Part shown: piece after piece, positions 16,781 to 25,599 of the stretch
Position numbering within the stretch: the stretch's first letter is position 1
Layout of the letters: each line of letters begins with the position of its first letter
From: Solibacillus sp040273735
GTDB taxonomy: Bacteria > Bacillota > Bacilli > Bacillales_A > Planococcaceae
Length of the DNA: 64,000 bases
Direction of reading: 5' to 3'
NCBI RefSeq assembly: GCF_040273735.1
Contig: NZ_JBELZM010000002.1
Coordinates: forward strand, 62,001-126,000
The notes under the pieces: generated by a model
Databases searched by the model: none
What the model saw: only the letters and a program-made list of their open reading frames with translations
What the model was told of the DNA's origin: nothing
Translations under genes and position numbers: made by a program

Positions 16781-17590
16781 CTATTTAACTGTCTGTTTTT
16801 GTAAAAATGTATCACGATTCGTAACAGCATCTACGGCTTCGTAGATGGTACTTTCAAAGTGATTGACTTGAAGAGAAGTGACACCTTGAATTGTTGTTCC
16901 TCCAGGTGAACATACTTGATCGATTAATGCCCATGGGTGGGAATCGGACTGTAATACCATTTGCGCACTCCCTAATACAGAGCTTGCTGCAATTTGAAGT
17001 GCCATATCTTTTGGCATTCCTTCACGAACTGCCGCACGTGCCAATGAGTCGATATAAAGGTAAGTGAAGGCAGGAGAAGCACAACCGATTGTGGTAAAAA
17101 TCGAGAATAGGTTTTCAGGAAGCTCGACAATTGTTCCGACTGTGGCAAAAAGCTTCTCAACGATTGCTTTTTGACCGGCACTAGCATTCTGAGTTGAATA
17201 ACAACTTGTCGATGCCCCGATTGTTGCGTTGATATTCGGCATAACGCGGAAAATAGACGTTTCGCTTCCAAGTTCCTCGTGTAAATAATCGATTGATTTT
17301 CCGGCAGCGATTGAAATGACGATATGTTTATTTGTGAGATGTTGTTTGATTTCAGGCAAAACATCTTCAAACATTTGAGGTTTTACAGCGATGACAATAA
17401 CGTCAACTTGTTTAATTAACTGTTCGATCGAATCGGCTGCCTGAATGCCGTATTTATGTACAAGGTCATCGGTTTTTTCGCGGCTCCGGTTCATCCCGTA
17501 TACATCGGCAGCATTAAATTGCTCGCTTGTGATCATGCCGTGAATAATCGCGCCAGCCATGTTTCCAAGGCCGATAAATCCAAATTTCAT
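16781..17590 (-). CDS. proC: Pyrroline-5-carboxylate reductase
   Basis: 269-residue NAD(P)H-dependent enzyme that makes proline from pyrroline-5-carboxylate in the cytoplasm. The N-terminal Rossmann motif is GFIGLGNMAGAI (residues 3-14), with VIVIAVKPQMFEDVL and MPNINATIGAS in the middle. The family signature near the C terminus is PGGTTIQGVTSLQ, with GCASPAFTYLYIDSL before it. Length and motifs fit full ProC rather than the shorter ComER relative. The start ATG has GAAGGA upstream. It stands alone, transcribed away from ysoA. Confidence 0.95.
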   Translation of the reverse strand: MKFGFIGLGNMAGAIIHGMITSEQFNAADVYGMNRSREKTDDLVHKYGIQAADSIEQLIKQVDVIVIAVKPQMFEDVLPEIKQHLTNKHIVISIAAGKSIDYLHEELGSETSIFRVMPNINATIGASTSCYSTQNASAGQKAIVEKLFATVGTIVELPENLFSIFTTIGCASPAFTYLYIDSLARAAVREGMPKDMALQIAASSVLGSAQMVLQSDSHPWALIDQVCSPGGTTIQGVTSLQVNHFESTIYEAVDAVTNRDTFLQKQTVK

Positions 17591-17931
17591 TTATAAATCC
17601 TTCTTTCAATTTTAATTATATCTATTACGTAAATATTCATAGCGCTTAGTATACCGCACTGGTCAGTCAATGCAACCAGAACGACTTTTATCATGCACAA
17701 AAATAACCTTCATTCTGCCGCTATTATCAATAAATCAGGTTATTTCCAAGCAAGAACGGGAACATTGAGTAAAAAGGGCAACGACTTCGGATTAAATCAT
17801 GCATTCGAGTAATAAATTGTATATAACTATAATTTTTGAGTACTTATTGTTGGAATGAATAAACAACGTTAAAATAAATGCAATGGACGAAGAGTGCAAC
17901 AGCATTACTTTGTCGCCGATGGAGTGATTAG
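17591..17931. other. Intergenic region proC / ysoA
   Basis: 341 bases between divergent genes. It contains an inverted repeat AAATAACCT (from 17699) / AGGTTATTT (ending about 17744) with a 27-base loop, and the ysoA promoter near its right end. No ORF with a credible ribosome-binding site was found. Confidence 0.5.
17847..17875 (+). promoter_or_regulatory. ysoA promoter
   Basis: -35 TTGTTG, 17-base spacer, -10 TAAAAT, about 57 bases upstream of the ysoA start. Confidence 0.55.
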
Positions 17932-18921
17932 ATGAAAGAAAATAAAAAAAATAAAGGTCATGGAAAAGTAATTTTATTCCCAGGGATGACAGACCGATTA
18001 TTTAATGAAGCGAAACATATGGCCGAAAATAATCAATACAAAGAAGCGAATGAGTTATTTGAGCAAGCATTGTTGCTAGGTGAGGGAGATGAAATGTCGC
18101 TTAGTATATTTGCGTACTCATTATATGAAGAAAAAAATTTCGAACGTGCTAAACAAGTATGTGAGGAATTGCTTGCGATAGGTCCTAACATGTACTTTGA
18201 AGTAATGGAACTGTACTTAACTATCTGCATGCAATTACGCCAATTTAAACAAGTTGAAAAAATCATTGAATCATTGTTTGATGAACAGTTAATTCCTGAT
18301 CATGAAGTGGAAAAATTCGAACGTTTAAAAAACTTGAATGCCCATATTGCCGAAAATCAGGAATCCCATTTTCAAGCACCTATTATTGAAGATGACGAAC
18401 TTGAAGAATTTATGGCAACAGAATTTTTAAATATGTCCGCACAGCAGCAAATGATGCTGATTCAGGAACTTACGGAAAAGAATATCCGTCCATATTCAAT
18501 TGAATTGAAAGCAATCATTGAAAACGATGCAATCCAACCGTTTATAAAAAGTTTACTGCTTATCCTTCTTGTTGAACAGGAAATCAATATGACGGTTACT
18601 GTTACAAAACTTGATCAGTCTAAAGAATTAAACCCGGTGAATTTTCCGTTACCGACGAAGCTGCCTCAATATAAGGAAATTACGGAAATTATAGCGGATC
18701 AATTGGCGCAGGAGCCTTCGACATTAGAGTTTGCGCAGCACTTAATCGATAAGCATGCAATCGTCCTTTACCCGTATGAATGGTCCGGATATTCAAGTGA
18801 AGAAGTTGCTGCAGGCTATATCGATTACGTGAAAACAATGTTCGGTGAAGAGAGAGAAAAGAATGACGAAATAGTAACTTTTTTACAAAACATAGAAAAA
18901 ATGTCGGATTTGCAAGAGTAG
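17932..18921 (+). CDS. ysoA: TPR-repeat protein, YsoA-like
   Basis: 329-residue acidic, helical protein. The segments FNEAKHMAENNQYKEANELFEQALLLGEGDE and LSIFAYSLYEEKNFERAKQVCEELLAIGP (about residues 24-85) are two clear tetratricopeptide repeats, with a weaker third following. The C-terminal half shows no recognisable domain. The start ATG has a GGAGTGATTAG leader. Its place directly upstream of tig matches B. subtilis ysoA, whose function is unknown; a scaffold or chaperone partner role would fit TPRs next to trigger factor but is inference. It has its own promoter, and tig has another. Confidence 0.82.
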   Translation: MKENKKNKGHGKVILFPGMTDRLFNEAKHMAENNQYKEANELFEQALLLGEGDEMSLSIFAYSLYEEKNFERAKQVCEELLAIGPNMYFEVMELYLTICMQLRQFKQVEKIIESLFDEQLIPDHEVEKFERLKNLNAHIAENQESHFQAPIIEDDELEEFMATEFLNMSAQQQMMLIQELTEKNIRPYSIELKAIIENDAIQPFIKSLLLILLVEQEINMTVTVTKLDQSKELNPVNFPLPTKLPQYKEITEIIADQLAQEPSTLEFAQHLIDKHAIVLYPYEWSGYSSEEVAAGYIDYVKTMFGEEREKNDEIVTFLQNIEKMSDLQE

Positions 18922-18930
18922 TGAAAAAAG

Positions 18931-18958
18931 TTGAAACATTGAGCATCTATGTTATACT
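18931..18958 (+). promoter_or_regulatory. tig promoter
   Basis: -35 TTGAAA (18931-18936), 16-base spacer, extended -10 TGTTATACT ending at 18958, beginning nine bases after the ysoA stop. Confidence 0.7.
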
Positions 18959-19030
18959 AAAATGGTTGTCAAACAATATATATGACGAGTTTGTTTATTC
19001 AAACGAATGTTAACTTTGGAGGTAATATAT

Positions 19031-20320
19031 ATGTCAGTAAAATGGGAAAAACAAGAAGGTAACGAAGGTTTATTAACGGTTACTGTAGAAGCTGCAGAAG
19101 TTGATAAAGCTTTAGACCAAGCTTTCAAAAAAGTAGTAAAACAAATTAATGTACCAGGTTTCCGTAAAGGGAAAATGCCTCGTAACGTATTTGAAAAAAT
19201 GTACGGTGTAGAAGCTCTTTACCAAGATGCTTTAGAAATCGTTATCAATTCTTCATACCCAGTTGCTTTAGACGAAGCTGGTATTGAGCCAGTTGACTAC
19301 CCAGAGATCGCGGGTACTGAGAATTTCGCTAAAGGCACTGACTTCACATACACTGCAACAGTAACTGTGAAACCAGAACCTAAATTAGGTGAATATAAAG
19401 GTTTAGAAGTAACAAAACAATCTGCTGAAGTAACAGACGAAGAAGTTCAATCTTTAATCGACGCTCAATTAGCTAAAAAAGCTGAATTAGAAATTAAAGA
19501 AGATGAAGCAATCGTTGAAGGCGATACAGCTGTAATCGATTTCGAAGGTTTTGTTGGTGAAGAAGCATTCGAAGGCGGTAAAGGTGAAGACTACGCATTA
19601 GAAATCGGTTCTGGTTCATTCATTCCAGGTTTCGAAGAGCAATTAGTAGGTGCTAAAACTGGTGAAACGAAAGATGTAGTAGTTACTTTCCCGGAAGAAT
19701 ACCATGCTGCTGAATTAGCTGGCAAAGAAGCGAAATTCGTTGTAACAGTTAAAGAAGTTAAAACAAAAGTATTACCGGACTTAACTGATGAGTTCGCTAA
19801 AGAAATCGATCCAGAAGTTGAAACTGTAGAAGCATTACGCACTAAATTAAAAGAAACAACTTTAGCTAACAAAGAAGCAGACGTTGAAGCTTCTTTACGC
19901 GACGAGTTAGTTGAAAAAGCGGCTGCTAATGCAGAAGTTGAAATTCCACAAGGAATGATCAACACAGAAGTTGACCGTATGGTTCAAGAATTCGGCCAAC
20001 GTTTACAAATGCAAGGCATGAACTTAGACTTATACTACCAATTCTCAGGTCAAAACGAAGAAGCATTACGCACTCAAATGGCTGAAGAAGCTGTAAACCG
20101 TGTACGTGTATCTTTAGTGTTAGAAGCAATTGGTCAAGCTGAAAATATTGAAGTATCTGAAGAAGATATCAATACAGAAGTTGAAAAAATGGCTGCTCAA
20201 TTCGGTATGTCTAACGACCAAATTTTAACTGCTTTAGGTGGAACTCAAGTTCTTGAGAACGATATCCGCACTCAAAAAACAGTTGAATTCCTAGTTGAAA
20301 ACGCTAAAATTTCAAACTAA
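19031..20320 (+). CDS. tig: Trigger factor (ribosome-associated chaperone, PPIase)
   Basis: 429-residue chaperone that binds ribosomal protein L23 and shields nascent chains. Domains in order: N-terminal ribosome-binding domain with the signature VPGFRKGKMPRNVFEKMYG (residues 36-54); FKBP-type peptidyl-prolyl isomerase domain (about 150-245: GDTAVIDFEGFVGEEAFEGG, SFIPGFEEQLVGAKTGE); helical C-terminal arms. The start is ATG 19031 with GGAGGT seven bases upstream; an in-frame ATG 24 bases earlier lacks a ribosome-binding site. Codon use is strongly biased, as expected for a highly expressed gene. A terminator follows about 155 bases downstream. Confidence 0.97.
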   Translation: MSVKWEKQEGNEGLLTVTVEAAEVDKALDQAFKKVVKQINVPGFRKGKMPRNVFEKMYGVEALYQDALEIVINSSYPVALDEAGIEPVDYPEIAGTENFAKGTDFTYTATVTVKPEPKLGEYKGLEVTKQSAEVTDEEVQSLIDAQLAKKAELEIKEDEAIVEGDTAVIDFEGFVGEEAFEGGKGEDYALEIGSGSFIPGFEEQLVGAKTGETKDVVVTFPEEYHAAELAGKEAKFVVTVKEVKTKVLPDLTDEFAKEIDPEVETVEALRTKLKETTLANKEADVEASLRDELVEKAAANAEVEIPQGMINTEVDRMVQEFGQRLQMQGMNLDLYYQFSGQNEEALRTQMAEEAVNRVRVSLVLEAIGQAENIEVSEEDINTEVEKMAAQFGMSNDQILTALGGTQVLENDIRTQKTVEFLVENAKISN

Positions 20321-20474
20321 TTATTTGTTTTGAATAATCGAGTTCGAATTCAATCCTGTACTGATTCATGACCATGGTGAAGCAAGAATCAGTACCGACA
20401 AGTACCGGTTTTATTCCTGGGCTACCGTCTAACATAAAGATAAACTAGTACGGATTGAATAAAATGAGATTTTG

Positions 20475-20506
20475 ACAAGGTACGGTATACCCGTGCCTTG
20501 TTTTCT
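20475..20506 (+). terminator. Terminator downstream of tig
   Basis: Hairpin ACAAGGTACGG / CCGTGCCTTGT with a short loop (one G-T pair), followed by TTTTC. Confidence 0.75.
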
Positions 20507-20540
20507 ACCTTTGAATACATACATATAATAGTTGGTTCAT

Positions 20541-20569
20541 TTGAATATTTAATGATAAAAAGTTACAAT
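20541..20569 (+). promoter_or_regulatory. clpX promoter
   Basis: -35 TTGAAT (20541-20546), 17-base spacer, -10 TACAAT (20564-20569). This leaves a leader of roughly 130 bases before clpX. Confidence 0.65.
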
Positions 20570-20704
20570 ATAATTTCATTAACTATTGAACAGCCAGCAA
20601 AGTTTAATAGGACATAAAATAAGCTAGTAACAACGCGCAATCAATTTATTTGATAAAACAACTAGAATCTTGTAAGATTGTTGCTTGAATAGGGGTGAAC
20701 CAAA

Positions 20705-21976
20705 TTGTTTAAATTTAATGATGAAAAAGGCAATTTAAAATGCTCTTTTTGTGGTAAACCACAAGAACAAGTTCGTAAACTGGTTGCAGGACCAGGCGTA
20801 TATATTTGTGATGAATGTATCGAACTATGCTCAGAGATCGTAGTGGAAGAGTTAGGGATCGAAGAGGAAATCGAGTTCAATGAAATTCCAAAACCTAAAG
20901 AGATTTTAAATATTTTAGGTGAATATGTAATCGGACAAGAACGTGCAAAAAAAGCATTGGCAGTTGCTGTATATAATCACTATAAACGTATTAATTCGAA
21001 TTCGAAAATTGACGATGTTGAATTATCAAAATCGAATATCGTATTAATCGGACCAACTGGTAGCGGTAAAACTTTACTTGCTCAAACGCTGGCGCGTATT
21101 TTAAATGTACCATTCGCAATTGCTGACGCAACAAGCTTAACTGAAGCAGGTTATGTTGGTGAGGATGTTGAAAATATTCTTTTAAAACTAATCCAGGCTG
21201 CAGATTATGATATAGAACGTGCAGAAAAGGGTATCATTTATATTGATGAGATTGACAAAGTTGCTCGCAAATCTGAAAATCCTTCAATTACACGTGATGT
21301 ATCAGGCGAAGGTGTACAACAAGCATTACTGAAAATTTTAGAAGGTACAGTTGCAAGTGTTCCTCCACAAGGCGGACGTAAGCATCCACATCAGGAGTTC
21401 CTTCAAATCGATACATCGAACATCCTATTTATCGTAGGTGGAGCATTTGATGGAATCGAAACAATTATTAAACGTCGCCAAGGCGAAAAAGTAATTGGCT
21501 TTGCTTCAACACAGAATAAAGGTATTGAGGAAGATGCTTCAATTATGTCTCAGTTAATTCCTGAAGATTTATTGAAATTCGGTTTAATTCCGGAATTTAT
21601 CGGACGTTTACCGGTATTGGCTACTTTAGAGCAGTTAAATGTTGATGCATTAGTACAAATTTTAACTGAGCCTAAAAATGCTTTAGCAAAACAATACCAA
21701 AAAATGTTGGAGCTGGATGATGTAGAGCTGGAGTTTGAAGATGAAGCACTTGTTGAAATTGCTAAGTTGGCAATCGAACGCAAAACAGGTGCACGTGGTC
21801 TTCGTTCAATCATCGAAGCGACAATGCTTGATGTAATGTTTGAATTGCCTTCACGTGAAGATATTAAAAAATGTATCATCACAGCTGAAACAATTCGTGA
21901 TAAAGCAGATCCAAAATTAATTTTGGATGATGGTTCTGAATTAAAAAAAGACGACAACAAAAAAACTTCAGCTTAA
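20705..21976 (+). CDS. clpX: ClpX, ATP-binding subunit of the ClpXP protease
   Basis: 423-residue AAA+ unfoldase that recognises tagged or folded substrates and feeds them to ClpP. N-terminal C4 zinc-binding domain uses Cys13, Cys16, Cys35 and Cys38. Walker A GPTGSGKT is at 116-123, Walker B IIYIDEIDK, the pore loop GYVGEDV, sensor 2 in TGARGLRSI, and the ClpP-binding loop VIGFAS. The start is TTG with GGGGTGA seven bases upstream. It is monocistronic between its own promoter and a strong terminator; clpP is elsewhere. Confidence 0.97.
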   Translation: MFKFNDEKGNLKCSFCGKPQEQVRKLVAGPGVYICDECIELCSEIVVEELGIEEEIEFNEIPKPKEILNILGEYVIGQERAKKALAVAVYNHYKRINSNSKIDDVELSKSNIVLIGPTGSGKTLLAQTLARILNVPFAIADATSLTEAGYVGEDVENILLKLIQAADYDIERAEKGIIYIDEIDKVARKSENPSITRDVSGEGVQQALLKILEGTVASVPPQGGRKHPHQEFLQIDTSNILFIVGGAFDGIETIIKRRQGEKVIGFASTQNKGIEEDASIMSQLIPEDLLKFGLIPEFIGRLPVLATLEQLNVDALVQILTEPKNALAKQYQKMLELDDVELEFEDEALVEIAKLAIERKTGARGLRSIIEATMLDVMFELPSREDIKKCIITAETIRDKADPKLILDDGSELKKDDNKKTSA

Positions 21977-22004
21977 TTTACAGCTGAATGGATTCCAACT
22001 ATGT

Positions 22005-22048
22005 AGCTGACTTAGACTTCTCAAGCAAGTCCAAAGTCAGCTTTTTCT
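22005..22048 (+). terminator. clpX terminator
   Basis: Stem AGCTGACTT..GACTT / AAGTC..AAGTCAGCT with a 6-7-base loop, then TTTTTCTT. Confidence 0.85.
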
Positions 22049-22167
22049 TACAAAACGTATATACATAAAGTTTCGGATACTTTCGCCGAATGTCACAGGT
22101 TTTGAAGCGTTATTTATGGTTTGCTTCAGTTTTTGGAGCACATAAACTCGGAAAAATCTGGACTCAG

Positions 22168-22183
22168 TTACGCTTAGGCGTAA
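22168..22183. promoter_or_regulatory. Perfect dyad abutting the lonA -35
   Basis: TTACGCTTAGGCGTAA is a perfect 6-4-6 inverted repeat that ends on the base before the -35 hexamer of lonA. The position is typical of an operator, but I do not recognise the regulator. Confidence 0.5.
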
Positions 22184-22212
22184 TTGACAAGGAACTAACA
22201 CATACTTATATT
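22184..22212 (+). promoter_or_regulatory. lonA sigma-A promoter
   Basis: -35 TTGACA (22184-22189), 17-base spacer, -10 TATATT (22207-22212). This is close to consensus and about 40 bases upstream of the lonA start. Confidence 0.8.
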
Positions 22213-22253
22213 GCGGGTTGTTTTTTACGATTTGGATGGAGGTGAATACCCGC

Positions 22254-24578
22254 GTGACAAAAAAATTAACTAATATGCCAGTTTTACCGTTAAGAGGACT
22301 TCTTGTATACCCAACGATGGTTTTACATATTGATGTGGGTCGAGAACGTTCTATTGCTGCACTAGAACATGCGATGCTTGAGGACAGCACAATCTTTTTA
22401 GTAACTCAAAAGGATTTACGTGTTGATTCACCGGGAAAAGCAGATCTTTATAAAATGGGGACATTAGCGAAAGTAAAACAAATGCTAAAGCTGCCAAATG
22501 GAACTTTACGTATTCTGGTTGAAGGTTTAAACCGTGCGGAAATGGTTCGTTATGAAGATTCCGGTAAATTTACAACTGCTGATTTGGAACTATTTGAAGA
22601 TGAACTGCACAAAGATGCGGAAACAGAAGCTTTAATGCGTACTGTGTTAGCGTATTTCGAAAAATACGCAAAATCTTCAAATAAAATTACGACGGAAACA
22701 ATCGAATTGGTACTTGATATTGAGGAACCGGGCCGATTAGCAGATGTCATTGCTTCTCATCTGCCTTTCAAAATTAATGAAAAGCAGGAAGTGCTCGATA
22801 TTACGAACATTAAAAAGCGTCTAGACCACTTGATGATTCGTTTGCATGATGAGCAGGAGATTTTAAATCTCGAGAAAAAAATCAGTACAAAAGTGAAGCA
22901 GGCGATGGAGCGCACACAGAAAGAGTATTATCTGCGTGAGCAAATGAAAGCAATTCAAACAGAGCTTGGTGACCGCGAAGGAAAAACGGGTGAAATTGCC
23001 GAACTTCGTAAAAAAATCGATAGTGCCGGAATGCCGGAGTCTACACAAAAAGTTGCATTTAAAGAACTGGACCGCTACGAAAAGTTACCTGCTGCAAGTG
23101 CAGAGAGTGGGGTCATCCGTAACTATTTGGAATGGCTTGTTTCGATTCCTTGGACAGAAAAAACGGAAGACCGTATTGATATTGCCTATGCTGAAGAAAT
23201 TTTAAATCGCGATCATGATGGGTTAGAAAAAGTAAAAGAACGCGTTTTGGAATATTTATCAGTACGTCAATTAATGAATTCATTGCGCGGTCCGATTTTA
23301 TGTTTAGCAGGACCTCCAGGCGTAGGTAAAACGAGTTTAGCGCGTTCTATCGCAGAAAGCCTTGACCGTAAATTTGTCCGTGTTTCACTTGGCGGTGTAC
23401 GTGATGAATCTGAAATTCGTGGTCACCGTCGTACGTATGTGGGCGCAATGCCGGGACGTATCATTCAAGGAATGAAAAAAGCGGGCACGACAAATCCTGT
23501 ATTTTTACTTGATGAAATTGATAAAATGTCAAATGACTTCCGTGGAGACCCATCTGCTGCAATGCTTGAAGTATTGGACCCGGAGCAAAATAATACATTC
23601 AGTGATCACTTCATTGAAGAGCCATACAATTTGCAAGATGTATTATTTATCGCAACAGCAAATGATTTAAGTACGATTCCAGCACCATTACTTGATCGTA
23701 TGGAAGTCATTAATATCGCAGGTTATACAGAATTCGAAAAAGTAGAAATTACTAAGAACCATTTGATTCCGAAACAGATGAAGGAACATGGTTTGAAGAA
23801 AACGCAAATGTCAATGAAAGACGAAGCAATTACGGATTTAATTCGTTACTATACACGTGAAGCTGGTGTTCGTGGATTGGAACGTCAAGTTGCGACTGTT
23901 TGCCGTAAAGCAGCGAAAAAAATCGTATCTGGCGAGAAGAAAAAAGTAACGGTCAACTCTAAAGTATTAGTGGATATGCTTGGTAAACACCGCTTCCGCT
24001 ATGGACAGGCGGAAATGGAAAACCAAGTAGGTGTTGCTACCGGACTTGCCTATACGACAGTCGGTGGTGATACATTGCAGATCGAGGTTTCATTAACCCC
24101 TGGTAAAGGTAAATTAATTTTAACAGGGAAGCTTGGCGATGTAATGAAGGAATCCGCACAAATTGCGCTTTCATTTGTCCGCACTTTAACAAACGATTTA
24201 GGTGTGGATGCTGATTATTTCGATCAGCACGATATTCATGTCCACGTTCCGGAAGGCGCAGTACCAAAAGATGGTCCATCAGCAGGTATTACGATGACGA
24301 CTGCTATTGTATCTGCAATAACTGGAAAAGCAATTAAACGCGAAATTGGAATGACTGGAGAAGTAACATTACGGGGTCGTGTACTGCCGATCGGCGGCTT
24401 AAAAGAGAAATCATTAAGTGCCCACCGTGCAGGATTAACGACGATTATCATTCCGCAAGACAATGAACGTGATATTGATGATATTCCTGAAACAATTCGT
24501 GAGCAACTCACATTTAAACTAGTTTCACAAGCGGAAGAAGTTCTTGCGCTCGCACTAGATGGAGGTTTTAATAAGTAA
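22254..24578 (+). CDS. lonA: ATP-dependent protease Lon (LonA)
   Basis: 774-residue AAA+ protease, identical in length to B. subtilis LonA. Domains: N-terminal LON substrate-binding domain (about 1-200, MPVLPLRGLLVYPTMVLHID), central coiled coil, AAA+ module with GPPGVGKT at 353-360 and PVFLLDEIDKM, and a C-terminal serine protease with catalytic Ser676 in KDGPSAGITM and Lys719 in GGLKEK. It degrades misfolded and regulatory proteins in the cytoplasm. The start is GTG 22254, ten bases after GGAGGTG; an in-frame ATG upstream lacks a ribosome-binding site. It overlaps ysxC by one base. The sporulation-specific lonB found upstream of it in B. subtilis is missing. Confidence 0.97.
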   Translation: MTKKLTNMPVLPLRGLLVYPTMVLHIDVGRERSIAALEHAMLEDSTIFLVTQKDLRVDSPGKADLYKMGTLAKVKQMLKLPNGTLRILVEGLNRAEMVRYEDSGKFTTADLELFEDELHKDAETEALMRTVLAYFEKYAKSSNKITTETIELVLDIEEPGRLADVIASHLPFKINEKQEVLDITNIKKRLDHLMIRLHDEQEILNLEKKISTKVKQAMERTQKEYYLREQMKAIQTELGDREGKTGEIAELRKKIDSAGMPESTQKVAFKELDRYEKLPAASAESGVIRNYLEWLVSIPWTEKTEDRIDIAYAEEILNRDHDGLEKVKERVLEYLSVRQLMNSLRGPILCLAGPPGVGKTSLARSIAESLDRKFVRVSLGGVRDESEIRGHRRTYVGAMPGRIIQGMKKAGTTNPVFLLDEIDKMSNDFRGDPSAAMLEVLDPEQNNTFSDHFIEEPYNLQDVLFIATANDLSTIPAPLLDRMEVINIAGYTEFEKVEITKNHLIPKQMKEHGLKKTQMSMKDEAITDLIRYYTREAGVRGLERQVATVCRKAAKKIVSGEKKKVTVNSKVLVDMLGKHRFRYGQAEMENQVGVATGLAYTTVGGDTLQIEVSLTPGKGKLILTGKLGDVMKESAQIALSFVRTLTNDLGVDADYFDQHDIHVHVPEGAVPKDGPSAGITMTTAIVSAITGKAIKREIGMTGEVTLRGRVLPIGGLKEKSLSAHRAGLTTIIIPQDNERDIDDIPETIREQLTFKLVSQAEEVLALALDGGFNK

Positions 24579-25159
24579 TGAAAGTCCATAACGTAGAAAT
24601 GATCGGCAGCTTTGTCCGACCAGAACAGTTCCCGGAAGACGGGTTACCTGAATTCGCTTTAGCGGGTCGTTCAAATGTCGGCAAATCTTCGTTTATCAAT
24701 CGTATGATTGGCCGTAAAGCAATGGCACGTATTTCGTCAAAACCTGGTAAAACACAACAGCTGAACTTCTATAAAATTGAAGAACAGCTCTATTATGTTG
24801 ACGTACCAGGATACGGCTATGCAAAAGTTTCAAAATCAGAACGTGCAGCATGGGGAAGAATGATCGAACAGTACTTTATGAGTCGCGAACAGTTAAGAGC
24901 GGTTGTCTTAATTGTTGATATTCGACATAACCCAACTTCAGATGATTGCATGATGTATGATTTTTTAAAGCATTACAATATCCCGGTAATAGTTGTCGCA
25001 ACTAAGGCCGACAAAATTCCGAAAGGAAAATGGGATAAGCATAAAAAGATTGTTCGCGAAACATTACAAATGGAAAAGCAAGATCCATTAATTGTGTTTT
25101 CTTCTGAAAAAGGTCTTGGTTTTGAAGAAGCTTGGGCCGAAATTGAATCACGCATGTAA
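24578..25159 (+). CDS. ysxC: Ribosome biogenesis GTP-binding protein YsxC/EngB
   Basis: 193-residue TRAFAC-class GTPase required for late 50S subunit assembly. G1 GRSNVGKS is at residues 30-37, G3 DVPGYGYAK, G4 TKAD, and the typical KPGKTQQLNFY switch region. The ATG overlaps the lonA stop (TAATG), with GGAGGT eleven bases upstream inside lonA, so translation is coupled. A rho-independent terminator follows at once, ending the lonA-ysxC transcript. In B. subtilis hemA follows; here three secreted-protein genes intervene. Confidence 0.97.
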   Translation: MKVHNVEMIGSFVRPEQFPEDGLPEFALAGRSNVGKSSFINRMIGRKAMARISSKPGKTQQLNFYKIEEQLYYVDVPGYGYAKVSKSERAAWGRMIEQYFMSREQLRAVVLIVDIRHNPTSDDCMMYDFLKHYNIPVIVVATKADKIPKGKWDKHKKIVRETLQMEKQDPLIVFSSEKGLGFEEAWAEIESRM

Positions 25160-25164
25160 ACAAT

Positions 25165-25199
25165 GCAACCTCGAATTAACTTTCGGGGTTGTTTTTTAT
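25165..25199 (+). terminator. ysxC terminator
   Basis: Hairpin GCAACCTCGAA / TTCGGGGTTG (one mismatch) followed by TTTTTTATTTT. Confidence 0.82.
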
Positions 25200-25283
25200 T
25201 TTGGTCAATTTACTCTCATTAATAATAATAATTACTTGATATTCATAGTATTTTGCCGATAAAGGTAAATAGGAGGTGTACAT

Positions 25284-25457
25284 TTGGATATTGCTGCATT
25301 AGCGATGTCGATGAAACATACTGAATTGATGCAAGAGGTTTCATTGGCCATGACGAAAAAAACGATGGAGTTTCAGCAACAAAACGCGGAACAAATAATC
25401 GAAGTGATCGATGCGTCACACCCCATATTAGGTAAAACAATCGATATTTCCGTATAA
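25284..25457 (+). CDS. YjfB-like putative motility protein
   Basis: 57-residue ORF starting at TTG, with a strong AGGAGG eight bases upstream. The peptide begins MDIAALAMSMKHTELMQEV, continues as one amphipathic helix and ends HPILGKTIDISV. It matches the small YjfB family (annotated as putative motility proteins; YjfB belongs to the sigma-D regulon in B. subtilis). No motility genes are nearby, so co-function is not supported by context. It is short, but the perfect ribosome-binding site, full helix pattern and family ending make a real gene likely. Confidence 0.75.
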   Translation: MDIAALAMSMKHTELMQEVSLAMTKKTMEFQQQNAEQIIEVIDASHPILGKTIDISV

Positions 25458-25599
25458 ATAATTTCGACAACCAATGCCAATAGTCGGCAAATTTGTTACA
25501 CTAAAATAGGTCCTGCGTCAATATTTGGAATTGAATGCAAATATTTCAGACGTTTACTATGAATTAAAAGAAAGTTACTGAGAGAAGGAGGCGGAAAAA

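Larger units (their letters stand above)
20321..20704 (+). other. tig-clpX intergenic region with nested inverted repeats
   Basis: 384 bases without a gene. From 20348 to 20460 there are overlapping inverted repeats: ATTCAATCC (20348-20356) with GGATTGAAT (20452-20460), and GTACTGATTC (20358-20367) with GAATCAGTAC (20386-20395). After these come the tig terminator (20475-20506) and the clpX promoter (20541-20569). Confidence 0.6.
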
